Below, piece after piece: positions 27,457-34,887 of a stretch of DNA of 64,000 nucleotides. The stretch's first letter is position 1; each line of letters begins with the position of its first letter. The position numbers were made by a program, and so were the translations under genes. The stretch lies in assembly GCF_003363155.1 (NCBI RefSeq), contig NZ_QRBE01000018.1:18560-82559 (forward strand), read 5' to 3'. The notes below the pieces were generated by a model, which was not told where the DNA came from, ran no database searches, and saw only the letters and a program-made list of their open reading frames with translations. The stretch is from Dyella monticola. GTDB lineage: Bacteria; Pseudomonadota; Gammaproteobacteria; Xanthomonadales; Rhodanobacteraceae.

Positions 27457-27594
27457 TCAGCCCGCACCTCCGTTGGTAATGAGGAGTACGAGTACAAGGG
27501 AAATAAGAAGGAGGCCGGCGAACGGCAGCGCGTCCGTTATCGTCGGAGGACGAATGGCGCGGGTGGTATAGCGGTGGCTGTTGCGCTGCGGCAT
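27457..27594 (-). CDS. leu-ilv operon leader peptide
   Basis: A 45-codon reading frame starting MPQRNSHRYT and ending with a run of control codons, LLLISLVLVLLIT, then NGGAG and stop. Leu, Ile and Val make up most of that run, as expected for an operon making all three (compare E. coli IlvL and LeuL). It ends 46 bases before the terminator, and its last codons (GGT GCG GGC) form the antiterminator strand. No ribosome-binding site precedes the ATG; the predicted -10 box ends only seven bases upstream, so the mRNA may be leaderless. Confidence 0.85.
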   Translation of the reverse strand: MPQRNSHRYTTRAIRPPTITDALPFAGLLLISLVLVLLITNGGAG

Positions 27595-27601
27595 GTCGTC
27601 G

Positions 27602-27631
27602 ACCGTACGGCACACTGTGCGAGCGTGTCAA
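27602..27631 (-). promoter_or_regulatory. Predicted sigma-70 promoter of the leu-ilv operon
   Basis: On the minus strand: a consensus -35 TTGACA (27626-27631), 18-base spacer, and -10 TACGGT (27602-27607). An A-rich stretch just upstream (27633-27642) could serve as an UP element. The start site would fall at about 27595, at the leader peptide ATG (27594). Confidence 0.6.
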
Positions 27632-27980
27632 CTCTTTTTTTATGAGAAATTTTCCGAATTGTCAGACGAGACCTATTTGGATGGCTAAACATCTAGATGT
27701 ATCAAGCACTCGCGGACATTTTGGTTTCATGCGCAACCATGAGTTGTTGCAATGGAAACAAAAATAAACAACGTGTTTATGCACACTAGCTGTGCTCGAA
27801 GCGAGGTCAGCGTCATTTCGGCAAGGGTTATCGCCTCGCCGTGACGACGAACGATTCAAGCAGGTTCCGCGCTTTCTTCGACTATCGGCGTCGAACTGCA
27901 ATTAGTGCGATTTTCGCTTACATAACCATGGGTCGTTTGCCTCTATGCTTCCCTCTTTAACTGAATCGAAGAGGCGAATC
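27632..27980. other. AT-rich intergenic region between the leu-ilv promoter and an SDR gene
   Basis: A 349-base divergent region, clearly lower in GC than its surroundings. It holds a perfect 12-base palindrome ACATCTAGATGT at 27689-27700, possibly an operator. A 79-codon minus-strand frame at 27662-27901 shows no family resemblance or ribosome-binding site and is not called. Nothing else is recognised. Confidence 0.5.
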
Positions 27981-28724
27981 ATGAGGGCCCATCTCGACGG
28001 CAAAGTGGCCTTCGTGACGGGTGGTGCTCGCGGTATCGGCGGCGCCATCGTGCGCGGCCTCGCGCGCGATGGCGCAGCGGCCGCATTCACCTATCGGGGT
28101 TCGACCGCCAAGACGGTAGCACTGGCGGCCAGCATCAAGGAGGCCGGAGGCCAGATCCTCGCGATCCAGTCCGATGCGGGCGACGCTACCGCCCTGACGC
28201 AGGCGATTAATCAGGCGGCAAGCCACTTCGACAAGATCGACATCCTGGTCAACAACGCCGGAGTGTTGAAGTTTGGCCCCATCGATACGTTGACGCTGGA
28301 AGACTTTGATCAGACGGTCGACGTGAATGTGAGGGCAGTGTTCGTCGCGAGCCAGGCGGTACTGCCGCACATGGGCGCAGGCGGCAGGATCATCAACATC
28401 GGCAGCACCAAAGCGGACCGTATGCCGGTTACCGGTGGCGCCATCTATGCGATGAGTAAATCCGCCCTCAAGGGTCTCGTGCAAGGTATGGCGCGTGACC
28501 TTGGGCCGCGCGGCACCACGGTCAACAACGTGCAGCCCGGCCCGGTCAACACCGACATGAACCCCGCGGAAAGCGAGTATGCGAAGGAGCTCCATCGCAT
28601 GATGGCGCTGTCGCGTCACGCAGAAGCGGATGAGATCGCCGGCATGGTGGCGTACGTTGCGAGTCCGGAGGCGGGGTTCGTCACCGGGGCCAATCTGATG
28701 ATCGATGGTGGATTCAGTGCTTAG
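27981..28724 (+). CDS. SDR family oxidoreductase
   Basis: A 247-residue classical short-chain dehydrogenase/reductase. The NAD(P)-binding motif is VTGGARGIGGAIV, the core NNAG is in LVNNAGVLKFG, and the catalytic Tyr-x-x-x-Lys is YAMSK, with the Ser in NIGSTKADR. A C-terminal FVTGANLMIDGGFSA is typical of FabG-like members. The ATG at 27981 (MRAHLDGK) follows AGAGGCG; a longer frame from 27945 is less likely. Substrate unknown. Converges on the GNAT gene. Confidence 0.88.
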   Translation: MRAHLDGKVAFVTGGARGIGGAIVRGLARDGAAAAFTYRGSTAKTVALAASIKEAGGQILAIQSDAGDATALTQAINQAASHFDKIDILVNNAGVLKFGPIDTLTLEDFDQTVDVNVRAVFVASQAVLPHMGAGGRIINIGSTKADRMPVTGGAIYAMSKSALKGLVQGMARDLGPRGTTVNNVQPGPVNTDMNPAESEYAKELHRMMALSRHAEADEIAGMVAYVASPEAGFVTGANLMIDGGFSA

Positions 28725-28726
28725 CG

Positions 28727-29317
28727 TTATGCGCTCAATCGCGCCAAACGCATATCCAGCCAGCGCTGCACGTCCGGCCACTCGCTGGCAAGGATGGAAT
28801 AGCACACCGTGTCACGCAGCGTGCCATCGGGCCGACGCTTGTGATTGCGCAGTACGCCATCCTTATGTCCACCCAGGCGCTCGATGGCGCGTTGCGAATC
28901 GAGGTTGCGGTGATCGGTGTGGAACTCCACCGCCACGCAATTCAACCCTTCGAAGCCGTGCTTGAGCAGCAGGCGCTTGCAGGCGGTGTTGAGATGGCTT
29001 TTCTGCCAGCGCTTGGCATACCAGGTATAGCCGATGGCGATGCGTGGCAGCTCCGGGTCGAAATCGTAGAAGCGGGTGGTGCCGACGATCTGCCCGCTGC
29101 TTTTTTCCCGCACAGCGAAGGGCAGCATACGGTTCGCGGCCAAGCCGGCTAGCGCCTTCTCCACGTAAGCGTGCGCTTGGCCCGGGGCCGGTGCGCTGGT
29201 GAACCACAGGTTCCACAGTTCGCCATCGGCCGCGGCGGCTTCCAGATCGGGCACGTGCTGCACGCCCAGCGGCTCGAGACGAACGTAGTCGTCCTGAAGG
29301 ATGGTCGGGGCGAGCAT
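28727..29317 (-). CDS. GNAT family N-acetyltransferase (RimJ/RimL-like)
   Basis: A 196-residue acetyl-CoA-dependent acetyltransferase. It begins [18 protein letters not shown], has [27 protein letters not shown] (strand plus beta-bulge) and ends with [24 protein letters not shown], the acetyl-CoA and product region of RimL-like enzymes acting on amines or protein N-termini. The start at 29317 ([10 protein letters not shown]) is favoured; the upstream in-frame extension overlaps the next gene. It ends two bases from the SDR stop. Confidence 0.87.
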   Translation of the reverse strand: MLAPTILQDDYVRLEPLGVQHVPDLEAAAADGELWNLWFTSAPAPGQAHAYVEKALAGLAANRMLPFAVREKSSGQIVGTTRFYDFDPELPRIAIGYTWYAKRWQKSHLNTACKRLLLKHGFEGLNCVAVEFHTDHRNLDSQRAIERLGGHKDGVLRNHKRRPDGTLRDTVCYSILASEWPDVQRWLDMRLARLSA

Positions 29318-29319
29318 TC

Positions 29320-29553
29320 TTAAGCGTCCAGGTCCGGGATCAGCTTGCTTTCCAGGCGCGCGATGGCGTCCTTGAGCAGCAGCTTGCGCTTCTTCATGCG
29401 GGTGATCTGCAGCTCGTCGCAACCCAGGGAGGCGGACAGCTGCTGGATGGTCGCGTCCAGGTCGCGATGTTCCTGGCGCAATTCGGCCAGAAGATGGGCG
29501 ATCTGGGCGGGATCCTGGGCCTGCATGGGCGGTGTCGCGAGGGAGGTGGTCAT
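29320..29553 (-). CDS. YdcH-like small coiled-coil protein (DUF465)
   Basis: A 77-residue charged helical protein. The segment [17 protein letters not shown] followed by [17 protein letters not shown] is the signature of the YdcH/DUF465 family, small cytoplasmic coiled-coil proteins of unknown function. The ATG at 29553 gives MTTSLATPP; a downstream ATG at 29526 would also leave the domain whole. It is separated by two bases from the GNAT gene and is probably co-transcribed. Divergent from ttcA. Confidence 0.85.
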   Translation of the reverse strand: MTTSLATPPMQAQDPAQIAHLLAELRQEHRDLDATIQQLSASLGCDELQITRMKKRKLLLKDAIARLESKLIPDLDA

Positions 29554-29634
29554 CGAAGCTGTAATTGTAACGCGCCCGGACATCATCGGCGGGCCGGGTA
29601 CAATACGCGCTTGCCCGCCGTACCCGTGCCTGCC

Positions 29635-30516
29635 ATGTCCGCCCAACCCGAGGCTCCTGTACCCGATATCGCCCGCAAGCGCGCCTATGAAGCCGCCAAG
29701 CTGGCCAAGCGCCTGCGCCATCAAGTGGGACAGGCCATCGCCGACTTCAACATGATCGAAGACGGCGACAAGGTGATGGTGTGCCTGTCCGGCGGCAAAG
29801 ATTCCTACACCCTGCTCGATGTGCTGCTGTCGCTCAAGGCCAAGGCGCCGGTGCGCTTCGAGCTGATCGCGGTGAATCTCGACCAGAAACAGCCGGGCTT
29901 TCCTGAACGCGTGCTGCCGCAGTACCTCACCGAGCGGGGCGTGCCGTTCCACATCATCGAGCAGGACACCTACAGCACGGTCACCCGGGTGATTCCCGAA
30001 GGCAAGACCATGTGCAGCCTGTGTTCGCGCCTGCGCCGCGGTGCGTTGTACAACTGGGCGGCCGAGAACGGCATCACCAAGATCGCCTTGGGCCATCACC
30101 GCGACGATATCCTGGCCACGTTCTTCCTCAACCTGTTCCATCAGGCCAGCCTGAAGGCGATGCCGCCTAAGCTGCGTTCGGACGACGGCTGCCATGTAGT
30201 GATCCGCCCGCTTGCGTATTGCAGGGAAAACGACATTGCCGAGTATGCCGAGCATAGGCAGTTCCCCATCATTCCCTGTAACCTCTGCGGTTCGCAGGAA
30301 AATTTGCAGCGTAAGGCGGTGGGTCGGATGCTGCAGGAGTGGGATCGTCAATATCCCGGACGCAGCGAAACCATGTTTCGCGCGCTCGGCAACGTGGCAT
30401 CCTCGCACTTGGCCGACCGCAAGCTGTTCGACTTCACGTCGCTGGGTTCGCGTGACGGTGCCTTGCGTGCGGATGTCCATGGCTGGCTTGCCGGCGGCGA
30501 GGACGAAAACCATTAG
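29635..30516 (+). CDS. ttcA: tRNA 2-thiocytidine(32) synthetase TtcA
   Basis: ATP- and [4Fe-4S]-dependent enzyme that thiolates C32 of certain tRNAs. It is 293 residues. The PP-loop SGGKDS is at 52-57. Cluster cysteines are Cys127 and Cys130 (TMCSLC), with Cys215 and Cys218 in [25 protein letters not shown] is conserved. The ATG at 29635 is supported by [11 protein letters not shown] leading into the usual helix; a -10-like TACAAT lies at 29599-29604. Confidence 0.95.
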   Translation: MSAQPEAPVPDIARKRAYEAAKLAKRLRHQVGQAIADFNMIEDGDKVMVCLSGGKDSYTLLDVLLSLKAKAPVRFELIAVNLDQKQPGFPERVLPQYLTERGVPFHIIEQDTYSTVTRVIPEGKTMCSLCSRLRRGALYNWAAENGITKIALGHHRDDILATFFLNLFHQASLKAMPPKLRSDDGCHVVIRPLAYCRENDIAEYAEHRQFPIIPCNLCGSQENLQRKAVGRMLQEWDRQYPGRSETMFRALGNVASSHLADRKLFDFTSLGSRDGALRADVHGWLAGGEDENH

Positions 30517-30523
30517 AATTCAG

Positions 30524-30539
30524 GCGGACGTTTAGACGT
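30524..30539. promoter_or_regulatory. Short hairpin between ttcA and the aminotransferase
   Basis: GGACGT-TTAG-ACGTCC forms a six-pair stem seven bases after the ttcA stop and ahead of a pyrimidine-rich stretch. It could be a weak terminator of ttcA or part of the aminotransferase 5' region. Confidence 0.35.
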
Positions 30540-30573
30540 CCATATTCCTTTTCCTTTTGCATCGAGTAGAACC

Positions 30574-31773
30574 GTGTCCCATTTCGCATCCGTTGAAATG
30601 ACCCCAGGCGATCCGATCCTGGGTCTTACTGAAGCCTTCGTAGCCGATCCGCGCCCCGGCAAGGTCAATCTGGGCGTGGGCATCTATTACGACGAAAGCG
30701 GCCGCATTCCGGTGCTGCGTGCCGTGCGCCAGGTGGAAGAGGCCTTGGCGAAAGAATCGCTGCCGCGCGGCTATCTGCCCATCGATGGCTTGCCTGCCTA
30801 CACGCAGGCCACGCAGAAGCTAGTGTTCGGCCCGGAATCGCCACTGCTGGCGGCCGGCCGCGTGGCGACCTCGCAGACCATTGGCGGCAGCGGTGCGCTG
30901 CGCGTCGGGGCGGAGCTACTGAAGAAGGCACTGCCCAACGCCAAAGTGGCGATCAGCAGCCCAAGCTGGGAAAACCACCGCGTGGTGTTCAACGCCGCCG
31001 GTTTCGAGGTGGTGGATTACGCCTACTACGATGCCGCCACGCACGGCGTGAATTTTCCCGGCATGCTGGCCGATCTGAACAAGCTGGAGCCCGGCACGGT
31101 GGTGCTGCTGCATGCGTGCTGCCATAACCCCACCGGCGTGGATCTCTCGGCCGAACAGTGGAAACAAGTCGTTGCGGTGGTGAAGGATCGCAAGCTGCTG
31201 CCCTTCATCGACATGGCCTACCAAGGCTTCGACAAGGGCATCGACGAGGATGCCACCGCGGTGCGTCTGTTTGCCGCGTCGGGCATCGAATCATTCGTAG
31301 TGGCCAATTCGTACTCGAAGTCGTTCTCGCTGTACGGCGAGCGTGTGGGTGCGCTGTCGATCGTCGGCGCCACGCGCGATGAAGCGCTGCGGGTGCAATC
31401 GCTGGTCAAGCGCATCATCCGTTCTATTTATTCCAGCCCCGCCACCCATGGTGGCGCGCTGGTGGCGGGTGTGCTGAACAGCGCGGAGCTACGCGCACTA
31501 TGGGAGCAGGAACTCACCGAAATGCGCGAACGCATCCATGCGATGCGTGCCGGCATGGTGGAAAAACTGGCCACCCATGGCGCGTCGCAGTTCAGCTTCA
31601 TCCAGAAGCAGGCGGGCATGTTCTCGTACTCGGGTTTGAACAAGGCGCAAGTGGATCGTTTGCGTGAAGAGCATGCGATCTATGCCATCGGTACGGGACG
31701 CATCTGCGTGGCGGCATTGAACCGCAACAATCTCGACAATGTCGTTGCGGCCGTCGCCGCCGTCATTCGCTAA
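30574..31773 (+). CDS. Aromatic/aspartate aminotransferase (class Ia)
   Basis: A 399-residue PLP aminotransferase of the AspC/TyrB family, moving amino groups between glutamate and oxaloacetate or aromatic keto acids. The Schiff-base Lys249 is in ANSYSKSFSLYGERVG. Other blocks are GKVNLGVGIYYDESG, QTIGGSGALRVGAELL and CHNPTGVDLS. The start is GTG at 30574: the first residues, SHFASVEMTPGDPILGL, align with AspC. AspC-like and TyrB-like members cannot be separated by eye, so no symbol is given. Confidence 0.92.
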   Translation: MSHFASVEMTPGDPILGLTEAFVADPRPGKVNLGVGIYYDESGRIPVLRAVRQVEEALAKESLPRGYLPIDGLPAYTQATQKLVFGPESPLLAAGRVATSQTIGGSGALRVGAELLKKALPNAKVAISSPSWENHRVVFNAAGFEVVDYAYYDAATHGVNFPGMLADLNKLEPGTVVLLHACCHNPTGVDLSAEQWKQVVAVVKDRKLLPFIDMAYQGFDKGIDEDATAVRLFAASGIESFVVANSYSKSFSLYGERVGALSIVGATRDEALRVQSLVKRIIRSIYSSPATHGGALVAGVLNSAELRALWEQELTEMRERIHAMRAGMVEKLATHGASQFSFIQKQAGMFSYSGLNKAQVDRLREEHAIYAIGTGRICVAALNRNNLDNVVAAVAAVIR

Positions 31774-31785
31774 TACCACCCTCAC

Positions 31786-31862
31786 CGTCGCCCCGGCCTA
31801 CGCCGGGGCCCAGTGGCGTTTCGCATAAAGACGCTGGGTCCTGGCGTGCGCCGGGAGGACGG
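31786..31862. repeat. REP-like palindromic repeat before rdgC
   Basis: Imperfect inverted repeat between the aminotransferase and rdgC. The left arm contains the hairpin GCCCCGGCCTACGCCGGGGC; the right arm (CTGGGTCC...GCGCCGGGAGGACGG) is its diverged complement. A related single-hairpin copy lies at 32843-32860. Confidence 0.65.
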
Positions 31863-31883
31863 AAACTCGCGACCGGATTCCGC

Positions 31884-32795
31884 ATGTTTTTCCGCAACCT
31901 CACGCTGTTCCGCTTTTCTCCATCCGTTGCCGAAGACCTCAAGCGCCTCGACGAAGCGCTCGGTGAACATCGCCTTCGCCCGTGTGGCCCGATGGAAATG
32001 GCTACACGTGGTTTCGTGCCGCCGGTCGGCCGCGGCGACGACGCACCCATGACGCATGTAGTGAACGCATGCACGCTTGTTACGGTGGGTAGTGAAGAAA
32101 AACTGCTGCCCGCCGCGGTGGTGAACGACGAACTGCAGCGCAAGGTGCAGAAAATCGCCGAGGAAGAAGGCCGCAAAGTCGGCGGCCGCGAACGCAAACG
32201 CATCAAGGAAGACCTGCTCACCGAACTCCTGCCGCGCGCCTTCGTGCGCAGCGCGCGCATGTCCGCCTATGTCGATCGCAAGAACGGCTGGCTGGTGCTC
32301 GATACATCCAGTCGCAAGAGCGCCGAAAATGCACTGACGCAGGTGCGTGAAGCACTCGGCAGTTTTCCGGCCGTGCCGCTCGCGCCGGAAGAGGGCCCGC
32401 GTGCGCTGATGACCGACTGGCTGGCCAGCGGCAACCTGCCCGGCGGCCTTGTGCTCGGCGACGAATGCGAACTGCGCGATCCGGCAACGGCCACCGGCGC
32501 GATCGCGCGTTGTCGTCGTCAGGATCTCGACGCCGAAGAAGTGAAGGAACATCTGCGCAACGGCAAGCAGGTATTCCAGCTCGGCGTGATATTCGACGAT
32601 CGCATCAGCTTCGTGCTGGGCGAAGATCTGGTGCTGCGCAAGTTGAAATTCCTCGATGCCGTACTCGACGAACTGGGCGACGGCCAGCAGGATGCCGCGG
32701 CGGAAATGGATGCGCGCTTCGCGTTGCTGACGCTGGAACTGGAGCGGTTGCTGGGCAAACTCGAAGAGTGGTTCGGGTTGCCGCGGCCGGAGTAA
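31884..32795 (+). CDS. rdgC: Recombination-associated protein RdgC
   Basis: A 303-residue protein, exactly the E. coli RdgC length. RdgC forms a ring dimer around DNA and restrains RecA. Conserved stretches include MFFRNLTLFRFS, RPCGPMEMATRGFVPP, LPAAVVNDELQRKVQ and FVLGEDLVLRKLKFLD. It is flanked on both sides by REP-like repeats. No partner genes are recognised next to it. Confidence 0.95.
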   Translation: MFFRNLTLFRFSPSVAEDLKRLDEALGEHRLRPCGPMEMATRGFVPPVGRGDDAPMTHVVNACTLVTVGSEEKLLPAAVVNDELQRKVQKIAEEEGRKVGGRERKRIKEDLLTELLPRAFVRSARMSAYVDRKNGWLVLDTSSRKSAENALTQVREALGSFPAVPLAPEEGPRALMTDWLASGNLPGGLVLGDECELRDPATATGAIARCRRQDLDAEEVKEHLRNGKQVFQLGVIFDDRISFVLGEDLVLRKLKFLDAVLDELGDGQQDAAAEMDARFALLTLELERLLGKLEEWFGLPRPE

Positions 32796-33131
32796 AAGCG
32801 CGAGCGCCGTCATCGCCAAACCTCGACACGCGTAGCTTGTCGCCCCGGCGAAAGCCGGGGCCCATGCCTTTAGGGGGTCACCAAGGCCGCCTTTCCTCGC
32901 TCTCCAAAGCAGGGCCATCAGTAGTCCGTCTTCACATGAACATCGGGCCCCAGGGGTGCCCACATCCCCTGGAGGAGGGGGAGAAAGCCGTCCCATGCCG
33001 CCTGAGACGCGCGCCAGATCGGGCTTCCTGTAGAAGGCTCAAAAAAGCCCTTGCGCGCAGCCCCGGCACCCCACATTCTGGCTGTGCCCAGGCCCCTCCC
33101 CGCGGTCCTGGGCGCAGTGAAAGGCAGGACC
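32796..33131. repeat. Intergenic region with a REP-like hairpin
   Basis: A 336-base gap. At 32843-32860 it holds CCCCGGC-GAAA-GCCGGGG, a seven-pair stem with a GAAA tetraloop, of the same type as the repeat before rdgC. The rest is GC-rich; a 114-codon minus-strand frame (32918-33262) overlaps the next gene and looks spurious. No further feature is recognised. Confidence 0.6.
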
Positions 33132-33899
33132 ATGGCGTATCTCGACGGCGACTGGCTGGAGTTGGCAACCCCCAGCGGCAATACCATTCGTGTGCTCAAA
33201 GCTTCGCATCCGCGGGCGCGCCGATTGCGCCTGACGGTATCGACCAAAGGTGCACGCATCACCTACCCGCAAGGCACCCATCCTTCGCAGGTGAATGCGT
33301 TCTTGCGCCACAACGCGGACTGGCTGGAGAAGAAGCTCGGCGAACTCAATCTCGTCGTCGAGCCGCTGCCGCCGCTGCGCGTGGGTGTATCGCTCGAATT
33401 TCCACTGCGCGGCGAAACCACCACGCTCGATTGGGCTGAAGGTGCGTACCCGCGCGTAGTCGCTTATGAGGGTGGCATGACGCTGGAAATTCCGCGCCCG
33501 CACAGCCGCGCTCTACCGGTAGCCCGCGGTTTGCTCGCGTCCTATTTCGAAGCCCAGATCCGGCGGGACGTTTCGCGCTGGCTGGCCGGTTATGTGCCGC
33601 AGCTCGGGCTCGCGCCGACCGCCTTGCGCATTCGCCCGATGAAAAGCCTGTGGGGCAGCCTGGATACGCGCGATCGCATCAATCTCGATCTCGCCCTTGC
33701 ACTCGCGCCGCCCGCTGCGTTGCGTTACGTGCTTGCGCACGAGCTGTGCCATTTGAAAGTGCGCAATCACTCGCCGCGCTTCTGGGCGCACGTGGAAGCT
33801 ATTTTCCCGGATTGGCGCGAACAGCGCGATTGGCTGCGTCAGAACGGCGCCATGCTCAAAGCGGAATTGGACCGGCTCATCGCCGACGTCGCCGATTAA
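33132..33899 (+). CDS. YgjP-like zinc metallopeptidase-fold protein
   Basis: A 255-residue protein of the YgjP/DUF45 (SprT/WLM-like) group. The zinc motif HELCH is at 203-207 and the third-ligand motif NHSPRFW, with His213, follows. MKSLWGSLDTRDRINLDLAL is the conserved strand pair before the zinc helix. The start at 33132 (MAYLDGDWLEL) follows AAAGGCAGG; upstream in-frame codons are poorly supported. The family has been described as metal-dependent hydrolases, but a substrate cannot be assigned here. Confidence 0.85.
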   Translation: MAYLDGDWLELATPSGNTIRVLKASHPRARRLRLTVSTKGARITYPQGTHPSQVNAFLRHNADWLEKKLGELNLVVEPLPPLRVGVSLEFPLRGETTTLDWAEGAYPRVVAYEGGMTLEIPRPHSRALPVARGLLASYFEAQIRRDVSRWLAGYVPQLGLAPTALRIRPMKSLWGSLDTRDRINLDLALALAPPAALRYVLAHELCHLKVRNHSPRFWAHVEAIFPDWREQRDWLRQNGAMLKAELDRLIADVAD

Positions 33900-34019
33900 C
33901 GCGTTCGCCATGCGATCGTGATCGGGGGCGAGCGCGATGCGTTATCACGGTGCAAACGACCTGCGCCGCACGCCACGCGTGCAATCGATAGGAGCGCGCG
34001 TTCGAACCAGGTTTAGCCT

Positions 34020-34205
34020 GTGACGAACGCGGTGGCAGCGTATGGCATGCCGGTCACGCCATTGCACGCAGAGATTGCGTCCGATGTGCCGATCGATGAA
34101 GATCCGGTGCTGAACGTCGAGCGCGGTTTTCGTTGCGACGTTCGTCCCATGCAGGCAGCACTGCCGCAGGATAAGTGGGCGCGGCAGCTAATCGTTAGGA
34201 GGTAA
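34020..34205 (+). CDS. Possible small protein before the ICMT-like gene
   Basis: A 61-codon frame with a GTG start in the 312-base gap 33900-34211. No family is recognised and the start lacks a clear ribosome-binding site. Its TAA stop is part of the AGGAGGTAA ribosome-binding site of the next gene, which would allow coupling, but this could be coincidence. Confidence 0.25.
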   Translation: MTNAVAAYGMPVTPLHAEIASDVPIDEDPVLNVERGFRCDVRPMQAALPQDKWARQLIVRR

Positions 34206-34211
34206 CGATGT

Positions 34212-34799
34212 ATGTCGTCCTTGCTTGATCTCGATCGATTGTTCCTGGGCATCTGGTCACTCTGGCTGCTTTACTGGCTCATCAGCTCATTTCGCGTAAA
34301 GCGCGCAGTGCGCGAGGAATCGCATGGCTCGCGCCTTGGCCGGCACACGATCCCCATCCTTATCGCGGTGGTGTTGCTGATGTATCGATTCGACGCGTTG
34401 AACGGTACTTTTTTCAATCGGCGATTCGTGCCCGATCAGCCATGGATAGCGTGGTTGGGATTCGCGCTCGCCGTTCTCGGCCTGGCGTTCACGTGCTGGG
34501 CGCGCGTTATTTTGGGGCGTAACTGGAGCGGCATCGTGCAACTCAAACAGGATCACGAGTTGATCGTGCGCGGCCCCTACCATTGGGTGCGCCACCCGAT
34601 CTACACCGGCTTGCTGGTAGCCGTATCGGGCACGGCACTGGCCAACGGTGAGTGGCGTGCGCTGGTCAGTCTGGCGCTCATCGGGCTGGCGTTCTGGCTC
34701 AAACTTCGGCTGGAAGAGCGCTGGTTGTGCGAGCAGTTCGGCGACCAATATCGTCAATACATGCATCGCGTGAAGGCGCTCGTGCCAGGCGTGCTCTGA
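34212..34799 (+). CDS. Isoprenylcysteine carboxyl methyltransferase (ICMT)-like membrane protein
   Basis: A 195-residue integral membrane protein with about five hydrophobic segments. The conserved ICMT/PEMT-type motif is GPYHWVRHPIYTGLL, followed by the terminal helix ending EERWLCEQFGDQYRQYM. Bacterial relatives are putative SAM-dependent methyltransferases with unknown substrates. The ATG at 34212 is about nine bases after AGGAGGT. An ATG at 34208 opens only a six-codon frame. Confidence 0.85.
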   Translation: MSSLLDLDRLFLGIWSLWLLYWLISSFRVKRAVREESHGSRLGRHTIPILIAVVLLMYRFDALNGTFFNRRFVPDQPWIAWLGFALAVLGLAFTCWARVILGRNWSGIVQLKQDHELIVRGPYHWVRHPIYTGLLVAVSGTALANGEWRALVSLALIGLAFWLKLRLEERWLCEQFGDQYRQYMHRVKALVPGVL

Positions 34800-34887
34800 C
34801 TTCACCGATACTGCACGGTCGCCACCGTAGCGTTTATCGTCATTGACATTGGGTGCCCTGTGTTTGCGCTAGGTACCCATCGACGTG

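Noticed and set aside
27428..27631. A 67-codon minus-strand frame overlapping the leader peptide
   Set aside because: It is in another frame, has no run of Leu/Ile/Val codons, and starts upstream of the predicted transcription start.
31782..32996. A 404-codon minus-strand frame opposite rdgC
   Set aside because: RdgC on the plus strand matches its family from first to last residue; the opposite frame runs through both repeats and matches nothing.
32918..33262. A 114-codon minus-strand frame before the YgjP-like gene
   Set aside because: It overlaps the real gene's start, has no recognisable domain, and could at most be repeat-derived sequence; not supported.
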